Origin: Acanthococcus lagerstroemiae
Lineage: Eukaryota > Arthropoda > Insecta > Hemiptera > Eriococcidae
Direction of reading: 5' to 3'
DNA: 64,000 nucleotides
Assembly: GCA_031841125.1 (NCBI GenBank)
Contig: CM063106.1
Location: 72,900,101 to 72,964,100 of the forward strand
Each line of letters opens with the position of its first letter. Position 1 is the first letter of the stretch. Made by a program: the position numbers and the translations under genes. Below are positions 1-10,303 of this stretch, in pieces. A model generated the notes under the pieces. That model saw nothing but the letters and a program-made list of their open reading frames with translations, did no database searches and was not told the DNA's origin.

Positions 1-505
1 GTTTGCCGAGTTCTTTGCTGAAGGTAGCTGTGTTCCCACAGTGTCTGAAAACAGCTCAGGGTATGCCAAATTAACGAGCCTTTGTGGCAAGAAATCAAGC
101 GAAGAATTTGAAGGTCTGATTTAAATTCTTACTTTCACGATTCTCAAAATGATTCTCGATGAATTGTAATACTTATGTCACGAGTAATATTTTTATGTTC
201 AGAGTATAAAGGTCCGCTGAAGTGTTTAACTTCAGATCAAGGCGATGTTGCATTTATTAGTCACATTAACTTACTCAAGTCAATAGGTGAGTTACTCTCC
301 AGAAAAATAAATAATGTCTGATTATTTCGTTTTCTAATCGTCAGGTTATGGACCACAGCATGAATATCTACTAAAATTTTGTGTAATAATTTCAGATGAA
401 AATAAGACCAATGCGAATGATATCGAATTACTATGTCCGGATTATGGGCGTGCGCCGGCTAGCCAGTACACGCAGTGTCATCTCGGAAAAATTCCACCTA
501 AATTT
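1..505 (+). CDS. Transferrin-family protein, C-lobe exons (5' partial)
   Basis: Three exons: 2-113, 203-286 and 396-505. Both internal joins are phase 1, the introns are 89 and 109 bp with AG acceptors and GT donors, and the last donor is GTAATT after 505. Recognisable transferrin blocks in order are FAEFFAEGSCVP, then KCLTSDQGDVAFISH, then IELLCPDYGRAP and CHLGKIPP. These match the end of a transferrin C-lobe, where a Phe-Phe-x-x-x-Cys-x-Pro segment, a Gly-Asp-Val-Ala-Phe segment and a Cys-His-Leu segment follow one another. Transferrins are secreted bilobed iron carriers. The His in the GDVAF block (codon 262-264) aligns with the last iron ligand of the lobe; the Asp and Tyr ligands would lie upstream, outside the window. 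Cysteines sit where the family forms disulfides. The reading continues at 6334. Which insect paralogue this is (Tsf1, 2, 3 or 4) cannot be decided from this part. Confidence 0.88.
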
Positions 506-2139
506 GTAATTATTTATTTTATTGTTATTTTCACAAATTATTGATAGCTGAACTTGAGGTACCGTATGCTGGGGCGATTCGAGAAGTTTTTCGTTTCTTT
601 TCTTCACGACTCGAGTTATACTGCACACGCATTGGTCTCTGGCTTTTTTAAAAGCTACAACACTCAGCTTTAATTTCATACATAGATCGGTGAGACAGTA
701 GTAGTCACCGCCGCACTACTAACGCCCGTCGATTATTTTTAACCAAGTTTTATAATACTGGCCCTGAAGCGTAAAAAATAATTAGCCCGGTTTGGAGCTA
801 TTTGGGAAGTGCATATAAAAGAAATATATTCAAAGCAACAAAAATTTACAAAAGTTCACAAAGAAAATGTAATTTGGAATGATAAAATTAATTGAGACAG
901 CTTTATCATGAAATTTTCATTAGTGAACCATCAGTTTAGCGAGTGGAAGAAGCTTGTAAGAAAATAAAAATAAATGGTCGCCTAAGTATGTTTTAGGAGT
1001 ATCGACTTTTTGTATAATTTGTGAAGAAAAGAACAAACTGTAATCTAGTTTAGGATGAGAATACACAAGATTTTTATATTATGAAGTCTCATGTGGACGC
1101 ATGTACACGTGATACAATGTAAAGTTCTTGCCTCCTCGATGATTTGAAAGAGTTGATTTCTAATTGCGCACCATCAACTGTTCCTAAATCAATATTACTC
1201 GCTCAGAACATCCACAGAAAACAAAACAAACAGACCAAAAAATAAGCACCATTCTTCTTCGTAAACATGCGATCTACCTTTTATCATGGCTGCTCCAACT
1301 GAAAAATTCGCGTTTCCCAAATAGCCCCACGTGTGAGATGACATTGTAATACCTCGACACTGCCAAAAGATACCTTCAATCTCCAAAGCTGGTTTTCTAG
1401 CTACGGCTATTCTTCTTTTCACAACATTCAATATTAAATTACATCCCCGTATATATAAGAAACCGAGCACTTCCCGAACAGTTTGCCGAATTCTTTAAAA
1501 ACTACTGTTTACTTTCACACTCGCAATTGTCTACAAAATAAACGGGCTCGTCCTCGGTAAATACTGGCTATGTTCCAATGTTCCTCACAGTCCTCACCAC
1601 ACATCCCAAATCACAAAACCGGCTATTCTACACTTTTAGATCTTGAGTGCAGCCATCTGTGCGGAGAAACAACAACGTCTCGAATATCCCCTGGATTCCC
1701 AAATAGCCCCGGCATACGGTATAAAGTATATAGAAAGTTGAACTGGAATACAGGATTCTACCCGTTACTAGAGCTCTCCAAACTCGAAAATACCTACAAA
1801 ACGGCCAGAAAAGGAGCCCTGGGGCCGCAGCCATGGGTGACATGGGGCTGGCCCGTCCCCAATAATTAAACATTTGATGAAAGAGTTATTTTTATTTCGC
1901 TTCACGATTTTGAAATTTTAGTTTTCAGTTGGAAATTTCCCCATCCTAATTTGAAAATATCAAGAGTTGGTGAATTAAGCAACCAGTTGACAAAACTGGA
2001 AATATGCAAGATGGTTCTCTTCTCGACGATATTAAAATTTAAATTTTTACCCGGAAAAATTCAAATCTTTGTCCCTATCTCCCTCAAAAAAGTTGCTTCG
2101 CTACGATCCTGGGAAGCCTCTAATGTTACCAATCAACGA
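506..2139 (+). other. Transferrin intron, part before the hAT insertion
   Basis: This is the left part of the 5.8-kb intron 506-6333. I see no exon. The stretches 1200-1440 and 1550-1790 share short blocks (for example CCCAAATAGCCCC), which suggests an old local duplication. The short open frames here have no family resemblance. Confidence 0.5.
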
Positions 2140-2329
2140 ACCATAAGCAGAGCTGGGCATTTTTCAATCGACTAATTAATCATGATTGATGATTAGTCAA
2201 CGCACGTTTTAGTCACGACTAATGACTACTAATTACCTCAAATGTGCACATATTATGACTATTGACTAAACAATCAGTCTTTAGTCATGTCTAATTAGTC
2301 TAAAAAGCGTGAGCAATAAGGGATAACTG

Positions 2330-2446
2330 CCCGATGCTCAAAATCCCACAAGTTACCCGAGTGACTAAAGGGGAACAAGGGTAATCTGAGGGTAACCGAG
2401 GGTAACAAATGGGTAACTTTTCCGCCTCGGGTAACAAGAGGGTAAC
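2330..2446 (+). repeat. GGGTAAC-array element, left arm
   Basis: Starts with the family terminus CCCGATGCTCAAAATCCC and continues with repeated GGGTAAC or GGTAAC words, then ACTTTTCCGC and GGGTAAC. The matching right terminus is not here but at 5704, so 2330 and 5704 may be the two ends of one 3.4-kb element nested in the hAT element. Confidence 0.7.
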
Positions 2447-3161
2447 ACGCCTCTTTTCTAATGAATTTAAAAACGCTCCTTCCAATTGTTTCTTAAAAAA
2501 ACGCCCTCACAAATAATTTTCAAAAGCGCTTCTTTTCAGTACTTTTTAAGAAAAAAGAATTGAATAGAAATTAAATATGCAAAAATTATATTTAATATTA
2601 CCTAATAGGAAAACAAATTGGTAAAAAAAAAAAAAAAAAAAAAAAAAATGAAAATAAGCATAGGAACACACATCGTTTCAAAAATGTAGGTAAACATTTT
2701 TCATAAACTAGTCAACCATAAAACAACTAAAATGTCCATTACAACAATGATAAAAAATTTTAAGAATTGAAAACAACGAAGAAATAAACATTGTGCACTA
2801 TAAATTTTAATACTTATACAGTGACGCATTCATTTTTTTCTTCTTCTAATTTTAAACATAAGAAAACTGCAATAAATATTAAATGAAGAGTGGTAATGAT
2901 AAAAAGAAATGTCAGGTGTATTTAATATACTATAAATTGCGTGTATCAGTGTTCTGAATTGAAATTGGAAAGTATAAATGAATCTTTTAAAATTAGAATA
3001 GAAAAAAATACAGCAATACAGCGTCCTAATATTACCAGTACGCTGCTCCAATGACGATTGACTTGACACCACTTCATGTTGTTCATCACTGTTTTGAAGG
3101 TTCTTTTGGCGGCTGGAAAGAAAAGAATGAATGAATGAACAATTTAAAAATTGTGTTGCAC

Positions 3162-3279
3162 CTCCTGCTTCCTTTCTCTCTTCTAGCTTTTTCGCCCTGG
3201 TTATCGCATTCTGCCAGTATTTCAGCCAGTTGGCTACCTCTTGCTCCAAGCCAGAATGAAAGTTGTACTCAAACTGCAA
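3162..3279 (-). pseudogene. Possible transposon-encoded Myb/SANT-like fragment
   Basis: An open stretch inside the nested elements reads around WLKYWQNAITRAKKLEERK followed by Glu-Ala-Gly-Gly. The spacing of Trp, Trp, Lys-Ala-Lys and a terminal Gly-Gly recalls the end of the Myb/SANT (zeste-like) DNA-binding domain carried by PIF/Harbinger transposons. The frame is open to 2830 but the remaining sequence is low complexity. A possible acceptor lies at 3274-3276 and a weak GT donor after 3162. This is a resemblance by eye only. Confidence 0.25.
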
Positions 3280-5569
3280 GAAGACAATTGTGTCGCTTTG
3301 GCCGAAAATATAGTTCGCTCAGTATAAGTTGACGCTTGTAGTTTTGTATCAAGTTGTCAGGTTTACTCAAACTAAAACGCTCCTGTTTTACCAGGTAGGC
3401 GCGTCACCCTGGTTAATTATATGCGGAAGGGTTAATTTAATTCACCCGTACGCAAGCAATAACGTTGGTCGACTCCGAGCAGGAGCAAATTAAATGAGTT
3501 GGTTCATGAAAAAAGCAGTTCGCGAAATTATTCTGAGCAAAAACCATCTGCTCACTGCTCTGTAATTCTGGTTCAAGTTTAACTGTGTACTACACAAGCT
3601 TCTGCCAGAAAGGTCCTCATTTGTAAAAGAATTCAGTTGAATTTGAATAAATCGCAGGGTATAATAGAGTAATGCATGGTTCATACTGTTAAAGAGGAGT
3701 TTCCTGCTGTATCTGTCCTAAGACAGCTAGAACCGCGTGTATTTCAACGCACAGAATTCTGCATGTACATCATCAAATGGAAGGATCAGATTTATGATTG
3801 TTGAAAGAAAGAGGACAGCGTGGATATGAGTAACACTCAGGTTCTGTATTTCAACAAGCGATCGCAGTATTTCATCTTCACAGATATCTAGCAACGTTAT
3901 ATTCACAGATTTCTTTTCAGGTCACTCAGTTGTTTCTTTTCCCACAATACGTATTATGGATCAACGTTACACACTTTTATTTTTTTGATATACCGTTCAA
4001 AAACAAAAGGTTTTCGTTGGTGTACCTAGACCAGCTACATAATCCGAGACTTCATGGTCAGTGATAATTATTCTCAATTACAAAAAGTCAAAAACCTTAT
4101 TGCAAAATTTTTGGTGTTAAAAACGCTATGAAACCCGACCATCTTAGTTAAATTTGTTCCATATGTTCAATTTCAGATTTCTTCTGTCATAAAACACTCA
4201 GCGAAAAATGCACCAAACTACAAAGTACAAACTTTTATAAGAAGTCTTAGTCAGGATACCCGTACAAACACAATATCTTCTTTCGTTCTTGGTACAAATC
4301 AGTTGTTCTATGTTCTATTCGTTATTCGTGAATCAAGCAAGGAATAGTTGATCTCAAACCTGATCGCTGCGACACTTCTCTCTTTACTGATAAAGAATAA
4401 TCCGGAGCAACATATTGGAGCAGTGAGCAGATTAAAAACCCTAGTTCGCTAAAAGAGCAAGCAGATGAGCCAGGAATTGCCATTCCTACACGCAATGACG
4501 ATCAGGGTTGGAACCATTCATTCTAGGTACTATATATAAACCAGATTTTGTTTCATGTTTCTATCTCATTTCTATGCCGAAGTATGTAATTTGAAACTCT
4601 TTTTACAAACGGCAGTTTCCTAGACTCCCACTATTTCTATACCACTTCTATGTAAGGATCGGAATTAACAGGACGAATATGAATGTGGGAGATGTTGTTA
4701 TTCAAAATATGCATACTGAAGATCCCTGAAACACACAAGTTCTTCAGCGTTGCAGGACAAAATACGAGTATCAACTTATACAGGGCGATATTATGTACGT
4801 GCTCTTAGAAATCAATTTTCTCTCTAATTCGTACTCACTATAATGAATCGACATTGCAATCTAATATCGCACTTACTTACACATTTTAAAGATATTGTAC
4901 GTATTATACATAGTTCTTACCGTGTTCGTTCTGAGAATCATCCTCCATATGGTTATTTAAATGATATGCATCACAGAATAATACATGGAAACTTAAATAA
5001 ACCACGACTGTTGTTTTTCGTTTCACAATTTCAGCATTTCAGGCTACAAGTCACAGCCACACAGATAACCAGTAACGGTTTCACGTTATCAATAATTTAA
5101 TCTGCGCGCGCAGATGTATGTGGAAAACGCCACGAAATTGTAATAATTCGGGCGTTTTCGAACCTGTTCATATTCGCGCGTATAATACCATGAGCGCAAA
5201 ACGTACGATTTCCTATGTATAACAATTACAGAAAACGCTCTCTTTCTTAAAAAAGGGGCATTCTAGTGATATGAGAGAATACGCGCGCTGAACATTTCTT
5301 ATGAATCTGCGCGTAAATTAAGAACTGATGAAACGCCCGGCAAATTTTCCCATCTTTACTTCTCTAAAACGCCCATTTTTGTAACATGAAGAAATTCGCA
5401 CGTTGAATGTTTTCAAAAAGCAATGGCTAATGCGCGCGTAAATAAAAAGTTGTTAAAACTGCCAGTAAAATTTTCAAGGTTCTAAGTGATTTTTTAGTTA
5501 AAACGCCCGTTTTTTTCAAAAACGCGCTCTTCGAAGGCGGAGTTTTGTCAGCAGGGTAATTGTGTACTA

Positions 5570-5704
5570 TCCCGCCAGTTACCCAGGTAACTAAAGGGAA
5601 ACAAGGGTAATCTGAGGGTAATTCGAGGGTACTTCGGAGATAACAAATGGGTAACTTTTCCACGGGTAACTGGGTATCTAGAGGGTAACTGATTGCGCAT
5701 CGGG
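5570..5704 (+). repeat. GGGTAAC-array element, right arm
   Basis: Reads CCCGCCAGTTACCC, then AGGTAACTAAAGG, several GGGTAA words, ACTTTTCC, GGGTAACTG and ends in GATTGCGCATCGGG, the family's right terminus. It lacks the left terminus. AACGCCC/AACGCGC-rich sequence precedes it, mirroring the left arm at 2330. Confidence 0.75.
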
Positions 5705-6333
5705 TGAAAGTAAATAGGTTAATTACGAAATATGAGAGGGTACCCGGTACAGTAATCTCCAACAGTCATGCGATAAAAAGATATGATTAAAGAATTATAC
5801 ATGAAAAACAGGGAAAACACGACAGGAAGTCCAATATACATTTATATGTATTCAGTACCTACACGATACAGAAGTAGTTATGTTATGTACGAGTACAATG
5901 CTTCATATCTGTCATAATTTTATATGGGCTTACGAATAACAACTTAGGAATTGTTAGTTTCTCATAACAACTTTCATTCATATGAACTTGCTATGTAATC
6001 GTAATTACACAGTAATTGAGTACAATCACTCGATTAGCACAGTACTTTTGACTGACAAATTAGTATTCCTATGGAGTGACTGAATTAGTCATGACTAAAT
6101 TAGTCATAACCTTTAGTCACGACTAAAAATTAGGCATAACCTTTCGTCACGACTAATATATACCTAGTTATTCCATTTTAGTCGTGATCATACATTTCAG
6201 TAGACTACTGCCCAACTCTGACCATAAGTATTTTATGCCAACATCGGAAAATAGTGACATAGAGTTGATAACATTAAGAATTAACCTTTTTTCCTCCTTT
6301 TAATGCAATAGTAATTTACAATTTATCATACAG

Positions 6334-7254
6334 ATCATAACAAATAACCAGAAGAGTGATGTCGAGCTCGATGAAGTAAGAAATGCATTGCTAGCAGTTT
6401 CGAATACGTACGGTTCAAAACCAGAATTATTTAAATTATTTGGACGGTATAAAAAACACAATAACGTATTGTTTTCGGTAAGTAAGATTTGAAGTATTCG
6501 ATATACAAAAGTAAGTTTCAATATCGCATTCTAACATTTTTTGTTGTGATTTGGCTCATTCGCAGAACACGGCTGTTGGTTTGAGACTCGTTAACGACTT
6601 GTTTTCGGAGATAGACGATCAGTTCAGGAATAAGGTTAACACCGTTGGTTATTGCGAAGCTAAAGTAAGTAAAAAACATGTAAAAAACATATTAAGCAAG
6701 CTTTAAGATATCTAGTCTTAATAGCCGTGGTTGCATTGAATGTATTTTTTGGGAGGGGAGGGGGGGAGCTAAAAAAATTAAAAATGATTGGAAAAAAAAT
6801 TCTCTTGTCTTTCGAAAGAGCAGGTAAAAGCAAATAAACTCGTAAATTTCTAAAAATCTTGTAAGTCTTAGACGGAAGTAAGCTGTGATTGAAGGCAAAA
6901 TAAAATTCCCCTGTGTACAAAATGATTCAAAGAGATGGGTGTATAGCCTCCCGTGGGTAAAAATTTTAATCTATGTTCAGCTTTCTGAATCACCCTCGAC
7001 TTATACAAAAAAATTGTTATTTACAATGGCTTCGTTAAATTTACAAATGTAGGTGTGTGGGGACTAAGGAAGGAATATCCATTGTAAAATATATCCTATC
7101 TATTACTATCAGTCTTCTATCGTCATATTCCGTCTCATTTTTCTTCTCTGGTTGGTAATTGGTGGAAATCTAATGTCATCCCACTGATTTCGGAATTTAA
7201 TTTTTTGCATATGATTCTCAGGCTGCTGAAAATCAGAAAGATCAGATGGTATGA
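6334..7254 (+). CDS. Transferrin-family protein, last three exons
   Basis: Exons 6334-6477, 6566-6664 and 7222-7254, all joined in phase 0. Donors are GTAAGT twice. Acceptors are TCATACAG, TCATTCGCAG and GATTCTCAG. The first exon continues the frame from 505 with IITNNQKSDVELDEV, then ALLAVSNTYG and LFKLFGRYKKHNNVLFS. This is the transferrin pattern of Ile/Val-Val-Thr, a helix ending in Phe/Tyr-Gly, and a Leu-Leu-Phe stretch. The second exon (33 residues) reaches a Cys at the position of the last C-lobe cysteine. The third is short: AAENQKDQMV then TGA at 7252-7254. Together with 1-505 the exons total 582 nt, exactly 194 codons. The tail is not hydrophobic, so there is no sign of a GPI-anchor signal such as melanotransferrin-type members carry. 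Confidence 0.85.
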
Positions 7255-7406
7255 TTGTTTCTTGACAAGCATATTAATTTATTTCCACCGAGTCAAGTTC
7301 AAGGATGCATTTTCAACTAGATGTACTTATTTATGTGTAACTATGATTATTGATTAAGAACGATTTATATTTTTGATATTTATGAGCATTATTTCTTGTT
7401 ATTGTA

Positions 7407-7412
7407 ATTAAA
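7407..7412 (+). promoter_or_regulatory. Possible polyadenylation signal (ATTAAA) of the transferrin gene
   Basis: ATTAAA lies about 150 nt after the stop codon. I saw no AATAAA between the stop and this site. Inferred from position only. Confidence 0.35.
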
Positions 7413-7415
7413 GTA

Positions 7416-7490
7416 AAGCGCTGCGTGGAAGAAGGGCCTTCGAGCATTGTGTTTCTTATGAGACGAAGACCCTTCTTCCAAGCAACGCTT
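7416..7490 (+). other. Long hairpin, pre-miRNA-like
   Basis: Arm 7416-7442 pairs with 7464-7490: 27 positions with three isolated mismatches, closed by a 21-nt loop. The core TGGAAGAAGGG pairs with CCCTTCTTCCA. It follows the transferrin stop by about 160 nt. Size and shape fit a microRNA precursor, but a short inverted-repeat transposon remnant is equally possible. It lacks the CAGUGN loop of an iron-responsive element. Confidence 0.45.
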
Positions 7491-7808
7491 CAGTTGTGGT
7501 CAACTTTGTAAGTGTTGTACGTGTTGCCATTATTAGATGTTCTTGAACCCCATAAGTGTACGAGGTGAGACGGATTCTCGATGATATTCGTCAACATTGG
7601 ACCATTTGCAGGTTATAAATCAATTTCTGGAGAAAAGTACAAAATACCAAATTGATGTGCATTTGGAATTTGTTGATTATAAAAAAACTTTCGACACTCT
7701 GAAACACGATGACGTTCTCAAATCATTAAAAAATCAAGGAACCACAAAACAGTTCATAAACATAATACCCGGTATGTATACAGATGTAAGGGCTTGAGTA
7801 ATCACAGA

Positions 7809-9153
7809 AGTAGAGGACTGATGTCTAGCGCAGACACAGATTTGTCCATTTTTCATTTTTTAAAACCACAAAAATTCCCCAAGTTTCCATGCTAAAGATT
7901 TACCAATTTTTAAGCAAAAATTAATTATTTTCTCACAAAATCTTCTGTCAAGTCGAGTTACAAAATTTTCAAGTTTTTATAAATTTGAATAAAAAGTATA
8001 TTCTATTTCTATTCTTAGTAGAAACTTGGAGATTTTTTATAGTTTTAAAAATGATTAAAATTGAATTAAAAACGGACAAATCTGAGACTCCATCTCACCT
8101 AAAGTACTTGTGTAATTCGATTACAACCCAAGATCATTTTGTTATCCTCGTGGTACATGTATTTAGCACTTTGCGAAAAGTTTGTGCAATTATACGATTT
8201 AATTTGGGAATTGAGTACTATGAAAAGTCTATCTGTGACTGCGTCAGAAGGAAACCATGATCCCTATGAAAAACTTTAAAAAAATATTATAGACAATTTA
8301 TAAAAATTTGATACAAAAACTTGAAAATTTTGTAACCTGACTGGACAGAAAATTGTAAGGAAATTGTTCTGTATTTCGATTATAAAATAGGTAAATATTT
8401 AACGTGGAATCTTGGAGGATTTTTCGATTTTCTAATATGTCGTGAAATTGAGAAAATCATGTGTGCGCTAATAGAACGGCGGTATCAGAAATTTTTTTTA
8501 TATTATTTTCAAAACCCACTCAATGATACAGTTCAGAAACTTCGAGCCCGTTTACTCCAAGAGAATATTGATATCGACTGATTTTGTTCTGGCATTGCTA
8601 TAGCTCATCGACTACTTCCGATAAATTCCATAAAGGATACATAAAACTAATGAAAAGTCCAAGTCATTTTTTTGTTCAAGAAAAAGTAATCGTATCAATA
8701 TTCCATAGATGAAATGGGCACTTCTAAGAAAATTGTGGAAAAAATGAAAGAAAGTGCGCGTAGAAATAGCGTGTAAGCAAATATTATTTTTTATGTGTTC
8801 GTATAGTATCTTTTTCAAATAAATTGTAATTGAAAAATACAAATTCCTGAGAAAATAAAGGATAAAATTGAAGAAATTGTGTGTAAAAATAGCATGAATT
8901 AAAAAAAAATGAATCTGTGACTGCACTAGAAGCTAGAAAAAGCTTGAATAATATAGAAATTTATAAAAATGTGAAAATTTCATAACTCGACTCGACAGAA
9001 AATTTTGTGAAAATAATGTATTTCTGCTCAGAAAATGGTAAATCTATAGTATGGAAACTTCAGGTATTTTTGGGGTTCTAAAAAATTATGATTTTGGATC
9101 AAAAAATAGACAAATCCGTGTCTGCCCTAGAACATACATATTAGTCCTCTACT
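7809..9153. mobile_element. Foldback-type DNA element with long inverted ends
   Basis: Ends are AGTAGAGGACT and its exact inverse AGTCCTCTACT, with a 6-bp duplication CACAGA at 7803-7808 and 9154-9159. The inverted arms continue imperfectly for about 180 bp (7809-7990 against 8970-9153), sharing the words GACACAGATTTGTC, TTTACCA and TCGAGTTA. Another copy of the right-arm sequence lies at about 8226-8450, so the body is built of direct and inverted subrepeats. No transposase frame is visible. It interrupts a LINE frame that resumes in register. I do not assign a superfamily. Confidence 0.8.
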
Positions 9154-9163
9154 CACAGATATA

Positions 9164-9380
9164 TTTCTTTTCTAATTTACTCTCAACCTAAGCCCTGGAA
9201 TCCGCCCTTTCAAGCATTACCTTAGAGACGTCGGGGAGGCTGTTAGGGCTGTCTTACTCCTCTTCCCTTCTGGCCGAAAAACCGGCCTAGGTCGAAAATT
9301 CTGGCGAGTTGCTACGTGGGTTCCAACCCGGGACCTCCGAATTCTAAGACGAACGCACTATCCACCCGTCAACCAGCTCT
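9164..9380 (-). mobile_element. tRNA-derived SINE
   Basis: Reverse-oriented copy of the SINE also found at 14955 and 41258. The B-box region is at the GGTTCCAACCCGGGACCTCC block and the tail end reads TTTCTTTTCTAATTTACTC. It is flanked by CACAGATATA at 9154-9163 and 9381-9390 (12 bp if the preceding CT is counted). It inserted at the right edge of the foldback element, so it is the youngest of three nested layers. Confidence 0.85.
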
Positions 9381-10262
9381 CACAGATATAAAAGTAAGCT
9401 ACTTTCACATTAAGAACGGGGTGAAACAGGGGGATCCCTATCATCAATAATCTTTAGCAATGCCCTTGAGGAAGTATTCAGGGAATTAAACTGGACAAAT
9501 ATTTAAAACGGAGAAAAATTGAACCACTTGCACTTTGTTAATGACCTGGTACTAATGTCAGATAATCTGGAAGAACTAGCAAAACTGGTTCAGGAACTCA
9601 ATGAAGATGGGAAAAAAGGAGGTCTCGAAATAAACACCAATAAAATAAAAATCTTATCGACCTAAATTCTATAGCAATTAATTACCAAAAAATCGAAATA
9701 ATCTGACGTGAAAAATAGTCTACCACTAAGGACACCTTCTGGCATTTGAAAAAAAAAAAACAAAAAAAAAACCGGCGTATTACAGCCTGGAAAAAATACT
9801 TGTCATTAAAGCGCATTTTCAAAGGCCCATATAATAATAAACTAAAAGTGTCAATCTGTAATACATGTGTATAATACCAGCCCTTACCTATGGCATTCAA
9901 ACTTGGCCCTTCACAGAAAAATTCTTCAAAAGGCTGCAGGCAGAGTCAATGTTGAATATTAAAACTAAGGACAAAATCAAAAATACGATAATAAAACAAA
10001 AATTAGCTGGAATTATGGAATGTGGTACAATTCGTTAAGAGGCGAAAGTGGAAATGGGCAGGCCATTTAAACCATTTAACCGATGATAGATGGGCATATA
10101 TAAAGTGACCACGCGGAATCCATACGGCAAACGAAAAAAAGGGGGATAACTAACAAGGTGAAAGGACAATTTCACAAAGTTTGTTTAAAATAAACAATAT
10201 ATCAAGTAGCATTATGCGGGACTGAATGGAGTAGACTAGTGGGCCTGTTAGTAACAAACAGG

Positions 10263-10303
10263 TAATTTTTTCTTTTCTAATTTGCTTTCAGCCCGAGCCA
10301 ATT
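10263..10303 (-). mobile_element. SINE tail fragment
   Basis: TTTTCTTTTCTAATTTGCTTTCAGCCCGAGCC matches, in two shorter blocks, only the 3' end of the SINE at 41258. The tRNA-like head is missing, as expected for a heavily 5'-truncated copy. It abuts the LINE fragment end. Confidence 0.55.

Larger units (their letters stand above)
2148..6220. mobile_element. hAT-type element with 8-bp target duplication
   Basis: The ends are CAGAGCTGGGCA and the inverse of CAGAGTTGGGCA (11 of 12 match). They are flanked by a perfect 8-bp duplication ACCATAAG at 2140-2147 and 6221-6228. Ends of the CAGnGnTGGGCA type with 8-bp duplications are the hallmark of the hAT superfamily. Just inside both ends lie arrays of the word TTAGTCATGACTAA and its halves (2160-2300 and 6060-6205), which look like subterminal transposase-binding repeats. 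Further in are GGGTAAC arrays (2330-2446, 5570-5704) and AACGCCC-rich stretches (2447-2545, 5145-5545). I found no intact hAT transposase, so the copy looks non-autonomous or decayed. It sits wholly inside a transferrin intron. Confidence 0.85.
7593..10262 (+). pseudogene. Non-LTR retrotransposon RT fragment, split by nested insertions
   Basis: Reverse-transcriptase sequence starts near HLQVINQFLEKS and continues through EFVDYKKTFDTLKH to MYTDVRA (stop at 7795-7797), then is interrupted at 7809. It resumes at 9391 with NGVKQGDP, a degenerate FVND box at 9534-9545 in place of FADD, EELAKLVQELNEDGKKGG, and later CNTCV- and FKLGPS-like blocks up to about 10262. Joining 7808 to the base after 9159 leaves the codon series unbroken (ATC ACA GAT ATA). 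Stops and frameshifts show it is dead. The 5' part is missing. Confidence 0.75.

Noticed and set aside
7416..7490. Iron-responsive element near the transferrin gene
   Set aside because: The loop is 21 nt and lacks CAGUGN and the bulged C.
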